DNA of 64,000 nt from Pedobacter polaris (GCF_005116505.1 NZ_SWBR01000001.1:1240001-1304000); one strand, 5' to 3'. Shown: positions 10,428 to 20,084, numbered from the stretch's first letter. The notes: generated from the sequence alone by a model not told the origin. Made by a program: numbers and translations.

Positions 10428-11816
10428 TTAATTATTTTCATAACAACCTAATTCAGAAGGAAATAATCTTGAATTGTTTTTCAAATCTTTATTTAAAAAA
10501 TCGCCAAAATAGGCATCTGAGCTTAAATTTTGCCCTTTATTATTTACTATACTGTTCTTTTCCAACTTAAAAATATATTTCTCAGAACTAATAAAATGTG
10601 GATCTGTATTTAAAATATTTCCATTGTTGTTGTAACTGTAATTTGTTGTTTTGAATAGATTGTTCTTTAGAGTTGAAGTAAGTGATGTTGAAGCTGATTT
10701 TTTATCAATTAAAAATTCATCCAGTAATTTACCATAAACTATATTGTTAATAAGCACTAAATTTAAATTACTAGATTGTGTGTCACTAATATAGTCTGAT
10801 AAGTAAACAGATGCAGTTTTACGAGCAAATTTATTATCATTGTAACCTGCAAAAGTATTCTGTTTTAAATTGTAAGTCCCTCCACCTGCACCGTACAGTA
10901 AATACTGTCCACAGTTAAAAAACAAATTGTTAAATGCAATTAATTCAGTTTCATAACCTAAAAAGCCAACAACCTCCATATTTTTAATTACGCTATTCGT
11001 TAAAAGTAATTTTGGCTTAGTTGTAGTAGATCTTCCATCTAATGTAATACCAGCGGTTGCATTCTTTATTATGGCATAATTAATTGTAGAATTTTTACTT
11101 TCTGGGTAAAGGTGAATCCCATTCCATTGGCCAGTTTCATTTTGATATAGTTTTTCTAGCCTATCGCTTGCAAATAAAACACTATCCGTTTTACTGCCAT
11201 TAACTTTTAATGTTCCTTTAACACTTAACGTACTATTGCCATGAAATAAAATTTTACTACCTGGGTTTATTATCAAAGTTGCATTTTCTGCAACTGTTAA
11301 AGAATTATAAATAATGTAAGGCAACTTGCTATTCCAAATAGTATTTTCAGTAATAGTTGTATTGGTTACAAAATTTGCATTCTGTCCATAAGCTACTAAA
11401 GGAATGCTTTGTTTCTTTCCGTTAAAGTAAAATAAGATAGAATCTTGTACAATAAACGGTAAACTTTCTGTAGTTGGATTGATGTTAACTTTTACAAAAA
11501 CATTAATAGAATCGTTGCCATTTATTTTAATATCATTCGTTTCAGCTACAGGCTGACCATTTATATTTAAACTAAACGCTGAAGAGTTTCCCCCACTTAA
11601 TTTAATATTATTAAGGTTAATGGCTTGCCCATTTGGATTAGAAATTTTTAATCTTCGACTGCTAGAGCCAATTGAGGTAAATACGGTGTCAAATAAAACA
11701 CTATCTGTAGAAAAATCAAGTTTAGCATCCAATTCTAAAGTAAGGTCTTCATCCTTATTGCAAGCTGCAAAGAAGAGGATAAATAGTAAACCTAAAATTG
11801 ATAATTTTGAACTCAT
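10428..11816 (-). CDS. Lipoprotein with parallel beta-helix-like repeats
   Basis: Predicted lipoprotein of 462 residues: the signal peptide ends in FFAAC with Cys19, followed by an acidic DEDL-type stretch. Residues 30-145 look like a beta-sandwich domain. From about 150 the sequence becomes a run of short hydrophobic/Asn-rich turns (NSTINYAIIKNATAGITLDG-like, then NSVIKNMEVVG) typical of right-handed beta-helix proteins. No catalytic residues can be named. The start lies 3 nt after the comF stop, so it is very probably translated from the comF mRNA. It may be a surface-exposed binding protein; function is unknown. Confidence 0.75.
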   Translation of the reverse strand: MSSKLSILGLLFILFFAACNKDEDLTLELDAKLDFSTDSVLFDTVFTSIGSSSRRLKISNPNGQAINLNNIKLSGGNSSAFSLNINGQPVAETNDIKINGNDSINVFVKVNINPTTESLPFIVQDSILFYFNGKKQSIPLVAYGQNANFVTNTTITENTIWNSKLPYIIYNSLTVAENATLIINPGSKILFHGNSTLSVKGTLKVNGSKTDSVLFASDRLEKLYQNETGQWNGIHLYPESKNSTINYAIIKNATAGITLDGRSTTTKPKLLLTNSVIKNMEVVGFLGYETELIAFNNLFFNCGQYLLYGAGGGTYNLKQNTFAGYNDNKFARKTASVYLSDYISDTQSSNLNLVLINNIVYGKLLDEFLIDKKSASTSLTSTLKNNLFKTTNYSYNNNGNILNTDPHFISSEKYIFKLEKNSIVNNKGQNLSSDAYFGDFLNKDLKNNSRLFPSELGCYENN

Positions 11817-11819
11817 ATT

Positions 11820-12518
11820 TTATTCTGCAAAAGCTATAGCAGCTATACTCAATTTTTTAATACCCGAATTTAATAACGTATTCCCACATGCTTCTAGTGT
11901 TGCTCCAGTTGTAATCACATCATCAACTAAAAGAATGTGTAAATTTTCTAACTCTTCCTTATCTCTAACATTAAATACAGATTGCATATTTTCATATCTA
12001 TTGTATCTGGATTTTTTGGTCTGACTATCGGTAGATTTATTGCGGAGTAACTGATCAATTCTCATTGGGATTTGTAATGCTTCCGCTATTCCTTTTGCAA
12101 TATATTCACTTTGGTTATAACCCCTTAGCCTTTCCTTCTTAGGGTGTAGTGGGACAGGAATAACCAAGTCAATACCATCATAATGATTGCTTAATTTCAA
12201 TTTTTCGCCAAGTAAAAAGCCGAGTTTAACACCAACTTGCGTTTGTGATTTATATTTTAAACTATGCATTAGATTTTGAACTTTAGTTCCTTTTCTAAAA
12301 TATAACATCGCCATAGCAGCGTTACAATTTAGTCTACCCCAAAGCTGTTTTGCTACCGGATTGTCTGGATATAAATGGTAATCTGTATAAGGTAAATCAT
12401 ATAAACATTTAATGCAAATCTCTTTTTCACCGTAATAAAGACTTGTACCACAAGCATTACATAACTCTGGAAAGAGCAGATTGATTACATCAGTAGCTAA
12501 ACGTTTTACGGCTATCAT
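11820..12518 (-). CDS. comF: ComF family phosphoribosyltransferase-like protein
   Basis: A 232-residue protein of the ComF/GntX family, associated with DNA uptake in naturally transformable bacteria and conserved in many others. An N-terminal zinc ribbon is formed by Cys20-x2-Cys23 and Cys35-x2-Cys38. The C-terminal half is a type I phosphoribosyltransferase fold with the PRPP loop DDVITTGAT (198-206) and the motif PVPLHPKKERLRGYNQ. It is directly followed by the beta-helix lipoprotein gene (3-nt gap). Whether it serves competence here is not shown by the sequence. The family call is secure. Confidence 0.9.
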   Translation of the reverse strand: MIAVKRLATDVINLLFPELCNACGTSLYYGEKEICIKCLYDLPYTDYHLYPDNPVAKQLWGRLNCNAAMAMLYFRKGTKVQNLMHSLKYKSQTQVGVKLGFLLGEKLKLSNHYDGIDLVIPVPLHPKKERLRGYNQSEYIAKGIAEALQIPMRIDQLLRNKSTDSQTKKSRYNRYENMQSVFNVRDKEELENLHILLVDDVITTGATLEACGNTLLNSGIKKLSIAAIAFAE

Positions 12519-12615
12519 AATTCAATTTAGTAAATTTCTACTAAAAAGAAAACTTATTGAAAATGTAAGAGAGAAATAGTTAATAGTAAGACTAGCGGAA
12601 GAGGCCAGTTAAAAA

Positions 12616-13668
12616 TTATTCGGCTGTTTCTTTAACAGCTAATTGCCCACAAGCGGCATCAATATCTTTACCTCTACTACGTCTAATGTTTGTATTTACA
12701 CCATGATTACGCAAATAAGTAGCAAAAGCATCAATTTTATCGCCCTCCGCATTAATGAAATCAGCGAACTGGATTGGGTTGTATTCAATTAAATTTACTT
12801 TGCAAGGAACGTGTTTACAGAATTTAACGAGCTCCATTGCATCTTGAATTTCATCATTAAAGTTGTTAAATACAATATACTCGTAGGTAACGGGGTTTTT
12901 AGTTTTTTGGAAATAATATTTTAACGCTTCTGCTAATGCTTTTAATGAATTGTGCTCAGTAATTGGCATAATTTCATTACGTTTTATATCGTTGGCCGCA
13001 TGCAATGAGAGTGCTAGGTTAAATTTAGCGCCATCATCACCAAGTTTTTTAATCATTTTAGCAATGCCCGCAGTAGAAACAGTTATTCTTTTATAAGACA
13101 TATTTAAACCATCAGGAGCTGTAATTCGCTCAATGGATTTTAGCACATTCGCATAGTTTAACAAAGGCTCTCCCATGCCCATGTAAACAATGTTTGTTAA
13201 TGGAATATTGTAGTTTTTCTTGGCCTGTTGGTCAATTAAAACAACTTGATCATAAATTTCATCGGCATTTAAATTACGTTTGCGGTCCATATATCCTGTA
13301 GCGCAAAACTTACAAGTTAAGCTACAGCCAACTTGAGAACTCACGCAGGCGGTCATTCTTTCCTCAGTAGGAATTAATACTCCTTCTACAATGTTGCCAT
13401 CATATAAACGAAAGGCATTTTTAATGGTATGGTCGTTACTAAATTGAGCACTATTTATTTCTACAATGTTAATCGCGTAACTGTCATCTAGTTTTTTACG
13501 AAGGTCTTTTGATAGATTGCTCATCTCTTCAAAGCTACGAGCAGATTTTTCCCAAAGCCATTGATAAACTTGTTTTGCTCTATATGCTGGCTCCTTCATT
13601 TCTGTGAAATGTTGTTGCAGCTGAGGCAAATCTAATGAACGGATATCTATTTTTTTAGTGCTAATCAT
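12616..13668 (-). CDS. rlmN: Dual-specificity rRNA/tRNA adenine-C2 methyltransferase RlmN
   Basis: Radical-SAM enzyme methylating C2 of A2503 in 23S rRNA and A37 in some tRNAs. It has 350 residues. The [4Fe-4S] motif is Cys115-x3-Cys119-x2-Cys122 in GCSLTCKFCATG, the GEP motif appears in MGMGEPLLNY, and the catalytic C-terminal Cys lies in DAACGQLA near residue 340. A second redox Cys is Cys108. The ATG at 13668 is supported by the fully conserved N-terminal domain. Comparable in every respect to characterised RlmN. Confidence 0.96.
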   Translation of the reverse strand: MISTKKIDIRSLDLPQLQQHFTEMKEPAYRAKQVYQWLWEKSARSFEEMSNLSKDLRKKLDDSYAINIVEINSAQFSNDHTIKNAFRLYDGNIVEGVLIPTEERMTACVSSQVGCSLTCKFCATGYMDRKRNLNADEIYDQVVLIDQQAKKNYNIPLTNIVYMGMGEPLLNYANVLKSIERITAPDGLNMSYKRITVSTAGIAKMIKKLGDDGAKFNLALSLHAANDIKRNEIMPITEHNSLKALAEALKYYFQKTKNPVTYEYIVFNNFNDEIQDAMELVKFCKHVPCKVNLIEYNPIQFADFINAEGDKIDAFATYLRNHGVNTNIRRSRGKDIDAACGQLAVKETAE

Positions 13669-13793
13669 GTTAATGCAAAGGTAATTAATTTTGTGTTATG
13701 GATTACAGGTTGAATGTTCTGAGTGATGTATTAAATGCAAAATGACTTTACATCCAGACAGTTAACTCGGAACTTTCAACTTTTAATACAATT

Positions 13794-14783
13794 TTATTTC
13801 CTTTTCGGACTACGAGTTTTTGCAGCTGGTGCACCTTGTTTTCCATTTGATGGGCGAGTTGGCCTTTTACTAGGGCCATTAGATTTAAACCAATCGCTAG
13901 TAGTGGCATTGCTACTTCTTGGAGCACCGCCAGTTGATCTATTATCTGCATTTGCTTTGCTTCCTGTTGGCCTACCTTTAGATTTAGCAAAACGTTGTGC
14001 TGGCTTTTCTTCTTTTTCTTCAGCTGATTTCTTATTAACCCTTTTGGGAACAACAGGTTTTTCTGAGCTAGATTTAGCAACCATTTTAAAAATCTCAGCC
14101 TGTTCTTGCTCGGTTAGCTCTCTCCAATCGCCAACAGGCAAACCTTTTAAAGTAATGTTCATGATACGAGTTCTTTCTAACTTTGTTACTTCAAAGCCAA
14201 AATGCTCACACATTCTACGTATTTGACGATTTAACCCTTGTATTAGCGTAATCTTAAAAACAAAAGGACTTTCTTTAGTTACTTTACATTTTTTAGTCAT
14301 TACCCCTAATACCGGAACACCCTTACTCATCCCTTCAATAAATTGATCGGTTATAGGTTTGTTAACTGTAACGATGTATTCTTTTTCGTGATTATTGCCA
14401 GCACGAAGAATTTTGTTCACTAAGTCGCCATTATTGGTTAAGAAAATTAAACCAGATGAATCTTTATCCAATCTTCCAATAGGAAAAACACGTTCACTAT
14501 GATTTACATGATCAACAATGTTGCCTTTTACATTAGCTTCTGTAGTACTGGTAATGCCAACAGGTTTGTTATAAGCTAAAAGGATAGAATTTTCTGCTTG
14601 TTTGGGTTCAATGGTATTCCCATTTACACTTACTAAATCTCCAAAAAATACCTTATCGCCAACTTTGGCCTTACGCCCATTGATAAAAACCTGGCCTAGC
14701 TCAATAAATCTATCTGCAGCTCTTCTTGAGCATAAACCGCTTTCACTAATGTATTTGTTTAACCTTGTTGTTGGATCAGTCAT
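13794..14783 (-). CDS. rluF: 23S rRNA pseudouridine synthase, RluF type, with basic tail
   Basis: Converts a uridine of 23S rRNA (U2604 in the E. coli enzyme) to pseudouridine. An S4 RNA-binding domain occupies residues 5-60 ([19 protein letters not shown]), followed by the RsuA-type catalytic domain with Asp106 in [10 protein letters not shown] and the segment [14 protein letters not shown]. Similarity to E. coli RluF extends over the whole core. After about residue 235 a roughly 95-residue tail rich in Lys, Ser, Pro, Arg and Asn appears disordered and may add RNA affinity. The start is the ATG at 14783. Confidence 0.9.
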   Translation of the reverse strand: MTDPTTRLNKYISESGLCSRRAADRFIELGQVFINGRKAKVGDKVFFGDLVSVNGNTIEPKQAENSILLAYNKPVGITSTTEANVKGNIVDHVNHSERVFPIGRLDKDSSGLIFLTNNGDLVNKILRAGNNHEKEYIVTVNKPITDQFIEGMSKGVPVLGVMTKKCKVTKESPFVFKITLIQGLNRQIRRMCEHFGFEVTKLERTRIMNITLKGLPVGDWRELTEQEQAEIFKMVAKSSSEKPVVPKRVNKKSAEEKEEKPAQRFAKSKGRPTGSKANADNRSTGGAPRSSNATTSDWFKSNGPSKRPTRPSNGKQGAPAAKTRSPKRK

Positions 14784-14855
14784 TGGGTAGAATTAATAAT
14801 TAATGCTACAAAGTTAACATTTTAACACATCTATACATTACAACAATGTAGAAAC

Positions 14856-14888
14856 ATAGGCCCATCGTTATAAATCCGATGTGCCTAT
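14856..14888 (-). terminator. Stem-loop downstream of the DinB-like gene
   Basis: ATAGGC (14856-14861) pairs with GCCTAT (14883-14888), with inner CATCG/CGATG arms and one mismatch, 12 nt past the stop of the DinB-like gene. On the minus strand it is followed by GTTTCTAC, a poor U-tract, so termination efficiency is uncertain. Confidence 0.45.
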
Positions 14889-14899
14889 ATGAAAATGGT

Positions 14900-15397
14900 T
14901 TAAAAACTCTGGTCATCTGCAGTTGGTCCGTAACTAGATGGTACCGGAATACCTAAAAGACGGAAATACACACCCAATTGTGCTCTATGGTGTGTAGTTT
15001 GACTAAATGCAATGCGAATGATTCCATATTTATCCATATCACTCAAAATTTGTTCACCATTACGCAAAACCCATCTTTTAATTAATTCTTCTTCTTTTGC
15101 TTTTGTCAGTTCTGCTTTTGCTCCTTCATAACTTTTTTCAAATATTGCTAGTAACTCTTCATTATTGTTTACTACAATAGGTTCGTAAGGGGCAGTGGCA
15201 AAATCTAATTCATCAGTTGTTAAACCTAAGCTTATCCAACTGGGTAACTCTGCAATATGAGTTGACAATGGCATCATTTTCATGCTTTTTTCATGAGGTG
15301 CCCATTCAGCTTTATCAAATGGAACCAATGCTAAAAATTTACGAGTAGTTTGCGCTTCGCTTTCTAATTCTCTTAATAATAATTCAATAATATTCAT
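14900..15397 (-). CDS. DinB/YfiT-like four-helix-bundle protein
   Basis: A 165-residue cytoplasmic protein of the DinB-like superfamily (not DNA polymerase IV). These helical bundles usually bind a divalent metal through three histidines; here His47 (PLSTHIAELPSW) and His132/133 (QTTHHRAQLG) are visible, but the position four before His133 is Gln, so the metal site may be atypical. Some relatives are thiol-dependent transferases or damage-inducible proteins of unknown role. It lies downstream of a WYL regulator on the same strand, with an operator-like inverted repeat in its own upstream region. Confidence 0.8.
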   Translation of the reverse strand: MNIIELLLRELESEAQTTRKFLALVPFDKAEWAPHEKSMKMMPLSTHIAELPSWISLGLTTDELDFATAPYEPIVVNNNEELLAIFEKSYEGAKAELTKAKEEELIKRWVLRNGEQILSDMDKYGIIRIAFSQTTHHRAQLGVYFRLLGIPVPSSYGPTADDQSF

Positions 15398-15434
15398 AAT
15401 TTCTCTGTTTTATAAAACAAAGAAAAGAGGGGCA

Positions 15435-15454
15435 ACTGACAACCCTATGGCAGT
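15435..15454 (-). promoter_or_regulatory. Operator-like inverted repeat upstream of the DinB-like gene
   Basis: ACTGAC, 8 nt, GGCAGT forms an imperfect palindrome (five of six positions symmetrical), 38 nt upstream of the start codon, about where the -33 element should lie. A -7-like CAAAGAAA (plus-strand reading, 15418-15425) is nearer the gene. It is a candidate site for the adjacent WYL regulator; the assignment is inferred from position. Confidence 0.4.
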
Positions 15455-15543
15455 GTAAAATAAATTTTAAAATTATTTAAAACGTAATTTAGAGATCAGA
15501 TAAATAATTAGAAATTCTTATTGGCTATCTGGTTAATTGGGGA

Positions 15544-16233
15544 TTAATAGTTGACCGGAAGCAGTTTCATATAGTCGTTTAATGACATATGTTCAAGTTT
15601 TCTAAATGGAACATCAGTACATTTTACTTCTAAGATATTATTGACTTTAAAGTCTCGATATTCATTTCTTAAATGGCACCAGGCAATTAAATGCCAGCTA
15701 AAAGCGTAAAAAACTAATCCAATAGGTTCTACTTCACGTTTGCTTATTTCTCCCTTATTATTTTTGTAGTCTATTTCTATAACGCATTTGGCTGATATTG
15801 CATTTTGTAAGACAGAAAGATATTCAAAGTTGTTAGCTAAGCGATTGGGCAGCTGTAGTTTGATGTTTTCATTTAAGCTTTCTAACTTTTCTTTTTGTGC
15901 AGTGCGAAGTACAGTTTTTACTTTATTTAACGCTGTGGTGTAATGATTTAGAATAGACCTATCAGCAAAACCTTCTAAAAAACGTTCCATTAAAAGTAAT
16001 GCATTAGCTTCATCAGAATTGAAAGAAACAGGGGGTAAAAAATAACCTTGAACAATATAGTACCCTTTATGCTGTTCGAAACTTAAAGGAATGCCTTGTT
16101 CCCCTAATGCTTTCATGTCTCTGTAAACCGTTCTTACACTAATACCATATTGATTAGCAATTTTTTCTGCAGTTACATATTTTCTAGATTGTAGAAGGAT
16201 TAAAATCCCAAAAAGTCTATCGATGCGATTCAT
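15544..16233 (-). CDS. YafY-like transcriptional regulator (HTH_11 plus WYL)
   Basis: A 229-residue DNA-binding protein. Residues 1-60 form a winged helix of the HTH_11/DeoR type (RLFGILILLQ then VTAEKIANQYGISVRTVYRD). Residues 140-215 form a WYL domain, with LIAWCHLRNEYRDFKV matching its ligand-sensing core. WYL regulators often respond to nucleic acid or small ligands and commonly control an adjacent gene. The neighbour downstream is the DinB-like gene. Upstream, 70 nt separate it from a divergent hybrid kinase, so regulation of that gene is also possible. Confidence 0.88.
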   Translation of the reverse strand: MNRIDRLFGILILLQSRKYVTAEKIANQYGISVRTVYRDMKALGEQGIPLSFEQHKGYYIVQGYFLPPVSFNSDEANALLLMERFLEGFADRSILNHYTTALNKVKTVLRTAQKEKLESLNENIKLQLPNRLANNFEYLSVLQNAISAKCVIEIDYKNNKGEISKREVEPIGLVFYAFSWHLIAWCHLRNEYRDFKVNNILEVKCTDVPFRKLEHMSLNDYMKLLPVNY

Positions 16234-16303
16234 TATTAATTAAAGATATGTTATTTCTGAAAACTATTTCGTTATAAAATAACTTATAAATAAGATTAGA
16301 TTA

Positions 16304-18760
16304 ATGGCTGTTCCAAAAAGATTTATTGAAGCAACAAAAGGTAAAGTGATTATAGGCTTCTTATTTGCCTGTTTTGCGCTATTACTAGCTTGGGGAATTA
16401 GTAAATTTGTGTTCGGGGAAATGTTGCACACAGTTGAGAAACTTTCTGCTCCAAACAATAGACTAAGAATTGTTAATGAACTCTCACATCAAACAGCAAG
16501 GTTAGATCAACTACAAAAAGACCAAGCATTTAATAGGTCTGCAAATCAAAATAATTTTATTTTAGAAACTAGGCGATTAAGAAAAAAGTTAGACACGCTT
16601 TCCCGCTTATTCGAAAATGATGAAGCACAACTAAATCGAATTAAATCCATAAAGAAATTATTATCTGATAGAGATAAACAGTTTTTGATGTACCTAGAAG
16701 TTCGAGAGACTTTAGTAAATACCAAGTCTTTTTCTAATGAAGTACAGAAATTAAACGAATTAGTTTCACAAAGATCTAGAGAAGCTGATAGGGCCATTTT
16801 AACTACAGAAACAGCTACTTCTACAACAACGTTAGCACAGGAGGATGGAGGCAAATCTAAGGGATTTTTAAATAGATTGTTTGGTAAGAAAAAGGCTGAA
16901 GTTTACAAAATCATCAATGAAGAATTTAAAGTAAAGAGAGATACGCTAAATGCTGTTGTAGAAGATAGCATTATGAAGGGTATCGAATCATCTTTATTGA
17001 GCATAGAAAAAGAACAACGCTATAAAAGCAACCGATTTTTAAAAAAGGAAGCAGACCTGGCCAATGCTAGCAATTTGATAACAAGGCAAATGTTAAAAGT
17101 TTTACGTGAAGTAGAGGCAGAAACCGTTACACAAATTGATGTAAAAAACGTGCAGGCAAAAGAAGTTGTAAGTGATGGAGTAAAACAAATTACAGTAATT
17201 ATTATTGTGTTCTTTTTGATTACACTTGTTTTAGGGTACCTCATATTAACTGATATTGCAAAAAGCAATAGATACCGACTTGCTTTAGAAGAAGCCAAGG
17301 AAGAAGCCGAATATCATGGCTCGGCAAAACAACGATTTTTATCAAATATGAGCCATGAAATTAGAACACCACTTCAATCAATTTTGGGTTATTCGGAGTT
17401 AATATTAAGGCAAGAAAATCCTAGAAAAAAAGATGTTAGTGCCATTTATAATTCTTCAACACATTTGCTTCAAATCGTAAATGAAGTTTTAGATTATAAT
17501 AGAATTATTTCTGGCAAGTTTAGTTTCAACAACCAAGATTTTAACATGTTGAAATTATTGGATGAAGTGATTGCTGGCATGCTTCCCTTAGCGGAGAAAA
17601 AGAATATTCAGTTCATTTCTAATCTAGATTTAAATGAGGTATTTGTAAATGGAGATCCCTTTAGATTAAAACAGATTTTATTTAATGTTTTAGGAAATGC
17701 GGTTAAGTTTACGATAAAAGGTAAAGTTGTATTTAATGTTTCTTGTAAAAAACAAGGTGAAGAAATGCACTTTAACTTTATAATTGAAGATACAGGAATT
17801 GGATTTGATGAGGCTGATGTTAAGATAATTTTTAATGAGTTTGAACAGATTGAGGAACCCGAGAAGCATGTAATTAATAAGGAAGGCACGGGATTAGGCT
17901 TAGCTATTGTTAAAGAGTTGGTAGAAAGTCAGGCCGGAAGAATTTATGTGAAAAGTAAAATAGATGTTGGTACAACCTTTAATATCTTTTTAAAATATCA
18001 AACAGCATCCCTACAAAATGAAGCGCCATTACTTTTAGATGATTCTACCAATACAGATTTGCCGAAAGTTTGGGTTATAGACGATGATTTGTTGATTTTA
18101 GAACTGTGTGGATTAATATTTAGCCAGCAAAAAACACCTTACCAAAGTTTTAGCTCTGCACAGCAAGTGTTAGAAGCGCCAATAGATGAAGAGGTGAAAT
18201 TTGTTTTAATAGATATACGTTTGCCCGAAATGTCTGGATTGGAATTGTTCACTTTGCTTAAAGTTAAAATGCCAACTGATGTTAAATTTTATGCAATTAC
18301 AGCTCAAGTATTACCTAATGAAAAAGGGAGTATCTTAGATGTTGGGTTTGAAGGAATTATAATGAAACCTTTTAAATCGGCTGATTTACTCTCCATATTT
18401 AACAATACATTCATTTCTGGAACAATTTCTTACGATTTAACCTCACTAGAACGTATGACAATGGGCGATAAACAAATGATGAAGAAAATCTTATTTCAAT
18501 TTGAAAATGACTGTTTTAATGATATTGCGGACTTAGAAACAAGTATTATTGTGCAGGAAATAAGCAAAATTAGATTAATTGTGCATCGTTTAGCTGGTAG
18601 AATAGCCCAAATTGGTGCTAATGAACTAGGAACTGAATTTAGATTAATAGAGCAAGAGATTGCTGATCAAACTTCAATTACCGAACAGGTAAAAGTGCAA
18701 CTTAATAGTTTGATTGTTAAGTTAAAGGATTTGATAAAACAGATTGGAATGGAAGATTAA
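16304..18760 (+). CDS. Membrane-bound hybrid histidine kinase with REC and HPt domains
   Basis: An 818-residue protein with a membrane segment at about 14-36, a long helical, mostly polar sensor region (about 40-290, coiled-coil-like, no recognised ligand-binding fold), and a second membrane segment at about 296-317. Then HisKA with phospho-His351 (MSHEIRTPLQS), HATPase (EDTGIGFDEAD, GTGLGLAI), receiver with Asp637 (LIDIRLPEMSG) and a C-terminal HPt with His761 in VHRLAGR. All modules of a phosphorelay except the final regulator are therefore in one chain. Its last 4 nt overlap the convergent response-regulator gene. Confidence 0.92.
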   Translation: MAVPKRFIEATKGKVIIGFLFACFALLLAWGISKFVFGEMLHTVEKLSAPNNRLRIVNELSHQTARLDQLQKDQAFNRSANQNNFILETRRLRKKLDTLSRLFENDEAQLNRIKSIKKLLSDRDKQFLMYLEVRETLVNTKSFSNEVQKLNELVSQRSREADRAILTTETATSTTTLAQEDGGKSKGFLNRLFGKKKAEVYKIINEEFKVKRDTLNAVVEDSIMKGIESSLLSIEKEQRYKSNRFLKKEADLANASNLITRQMLKVLREVEAETVTQIDVKNVQAKEVVSDGVKQITVIIIVFFLITLVLGYLILTDIAKSNRYRLALEEAKEEAEYHGSAKQRFLSNMSHEIRTPLQSILGYSELILRQENPRKKDVSAIYNSSTHLLQIVNEVLDYNRIISGKFSFNNQDFNMLKLLDEVIAGMLPLAEKKNIQFISNLDLNEVFVNGDPFRLKQILFNVLGNAVKFTIKGKVVFNVSCKKQGEEMHFNFIIEDTGIGFDEADVKIIFNEFEQIEEPEKHVINKEGTGLGLAIVKELVESQAGRIYVKSKIDVGTTFNIFLKYQTASLQNEAPLLLDDSTNTDLPKVWVIDDDLLILELCGLIFSQQKTPYQSFSSAQQVLEAPIDEEVKFVLIDIRLPEMSGLELFTLLKVKMPTDVKFYAITAQVLPNEKGSILDVGFEGIIMKPFKSADLLSIFNNTFISGTISYDLTSLERMTMGDKQMMKKILFQFENDCFNDIADLETSIIVQEISKIRLIVHRLAGRIAQIGANELGTEFRLIEQEIADQTSITEQVKVQLNSLIVKLKDLIKQIGMED

Positions 18761-20073
18761 TCAATGCCATATCTTTCCATTTTGCTATACAAAGTCTTTC
18801 TATCAATGTTTAAAAGTTTGGCGGCCTTAGATTTGTTGTGCCTTACTTTATTTAACGTTTCAACAATTAGGTTTTTTTCATTTACCTCATTTATCGCTTT
18901 TAAGTCAGAAGAGCTTGAAATTGGAATTTGATCAACAGCTATTGTCATTTCCTCAGGTAAACCACTAAGGGTAGCTAAATTACTTGGGCTTAATAAAACC
19001 ATTCTTTTGATTACGTTTCTTAGTTCTCTCAAATTTCCTGGCCAATCATATTTTAATAATAATGCCTTTGCATCTGGCTCAATTTCCTTTACATTCCTAT
19101 TTAATTCTTTGTTGGCTAATTCTACAAAATGATAAATGAAAAGTTCCAAATCTTTTCCTCTTTCACGCAAAGGCGGAATGATAATTTTAAACTCATTTAA
19201 ACGATGGTAAAGATCTTCCCTAAATTCACCGGTTTTCATGCCATTATTAAGGTCTTCATTTGTAGCAACTATAATTCTTACATCAACATTTGTTTGCTTA
19301 TTGCTACCTAAAGGTTGAATGATACGCTCTTGCAAAGCCCTAAGTAACTTTATTTGAACCTCGTAACTTAAGTTTCCTATTTCATCTAAAAAGAGCGTTC
19401 CACCATTAGCTATTTCAAACTGGCCTTTTTTATCATTTACTGCCCCAGTAAAAGCCCCTTTCACGTGTCCAAAAAGTTCACTTGCAGCTAAATCTTTAGA
19501 TAAAGCACCACAATCAATTGCAATAAATGGTTTGTTTTTTCTCTTGCTTTGTAGGTGTAGGGTTCTTGCCGCGAATTCTTTTCCCGTTCCACTTTCACCC
19601 TGTATAATCACAGACATATCTGTTTGAGCAACTAAGTCTATGTGCTCGTATAATCGATCTGCTACAGCACTTTTGCCTTTAATAAAATCCTTGCCTTCGT
19701 TATTTTTGGTCTTCTTCTTTTCTAATAAACCCTTAATTACCATTAGTAACTCATCTGGATTTATTGGTTTGGTAATGTAATCGAAAGCACCAAGTTGAAT
19801 AGATTTTACAGCTGTTCTTACATCATTAAAGCTAGTCATGATAATAATGGGAACTGTTAGGCCTCTGTCTCTTACATGTTTTAATAAATCTAATCCAGTT
19901 CCATCAGGTAATCTATAATCTATCAATAACAGTTCAAACTCTTGTTTATCCACTAATTTAAAAGCCTGATTTAAATCAACTGCAATTTCTAGGGCATAGT
20001 TGTTCTTACCTAAAAACCCTTCAATGATTTGAGCAAAAGTAGTATCATCTTCAACAATTAGTATCTGCGACAT
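18757..20073 (-). CDS. Sigma54-dependent response regulator, NtrC family
   Basis: A 438-residue activator of RpoN promoters. Receiver domain 1-120 with Asp52 (LLIDYRLPDGTG) and Lys102, AAA+ domain with Walker A GESGTGKE (159-166) and the sigma54-contacting GAFTGA loop (206-211), then a Fis-type helix-turn-helix at the C-terminus (NKSKAAKLLNIDRKTLYSKM). It converges on the hybrid kinase gene with overlapping stop codons; this closeness suggests, but does not prove, that they form a pair. A terminator stands just upstream of its start, so it is transcribed separately from the small secreted protein gene. Confidence 0.94.
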   Translation of the reverse strand: MSQILIVEDDTTFAQIIEGFLGKNNYALEIAVDLNQAFKLVDKQEFELLLIDYRLPDGTGLDLLKHVRDRGLTVPIIIMTSFNDVRTAVKSIQLGAFDYITKPINPDELLMVIKGLLEKKKTKNNEGKDFIKGKSAVADRLYEHIDLVAQTDMSVIIQGESGTGKEFAARTLHLQSKRKNKPFIAIDCGALSKDLAASELFGHVKGAFTGAVNDKKGQFEIANGGTLFLDEIGNLSYEVQIKLLRALQERIIQPLGSNKQTNVDVRIIVATNEDLNNGMKTGEFREDLYHRLNEFKIIIPPLRERGKDLELFIYHFVELANKELNRNVKEIEPDAKALLLKYDWPGNLRELRNVIKRMVLLSPSNLATLSGLPEEMTIAVDQIPISSSSDLKAINEVNEKNLIVETLNKVRHNKSKAAKLLNIDRKTLYSKMERYGID

Positions 20074-20084
20074 AGAGCAAAAAT

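Noticed and set aside
13748-14080. 110-aa minus-strand ORF inside rluF
   Set aside because: It lies in another frame of the low-complexity tail of rluF; its Lys/Gln-rich product has no motif.
13735-14226. 163-aa plus-strand ORF opposite rluF
   Set aside because: Antisense to rluF, of biased composition and with no recognisable domain.
14900-15397. DNA polymerase IV (dinB)
   Set aside because: The name DinB here refers to a helical-bundle superfamily; at 165 residues with no polymerase motif it is not Pol IV.
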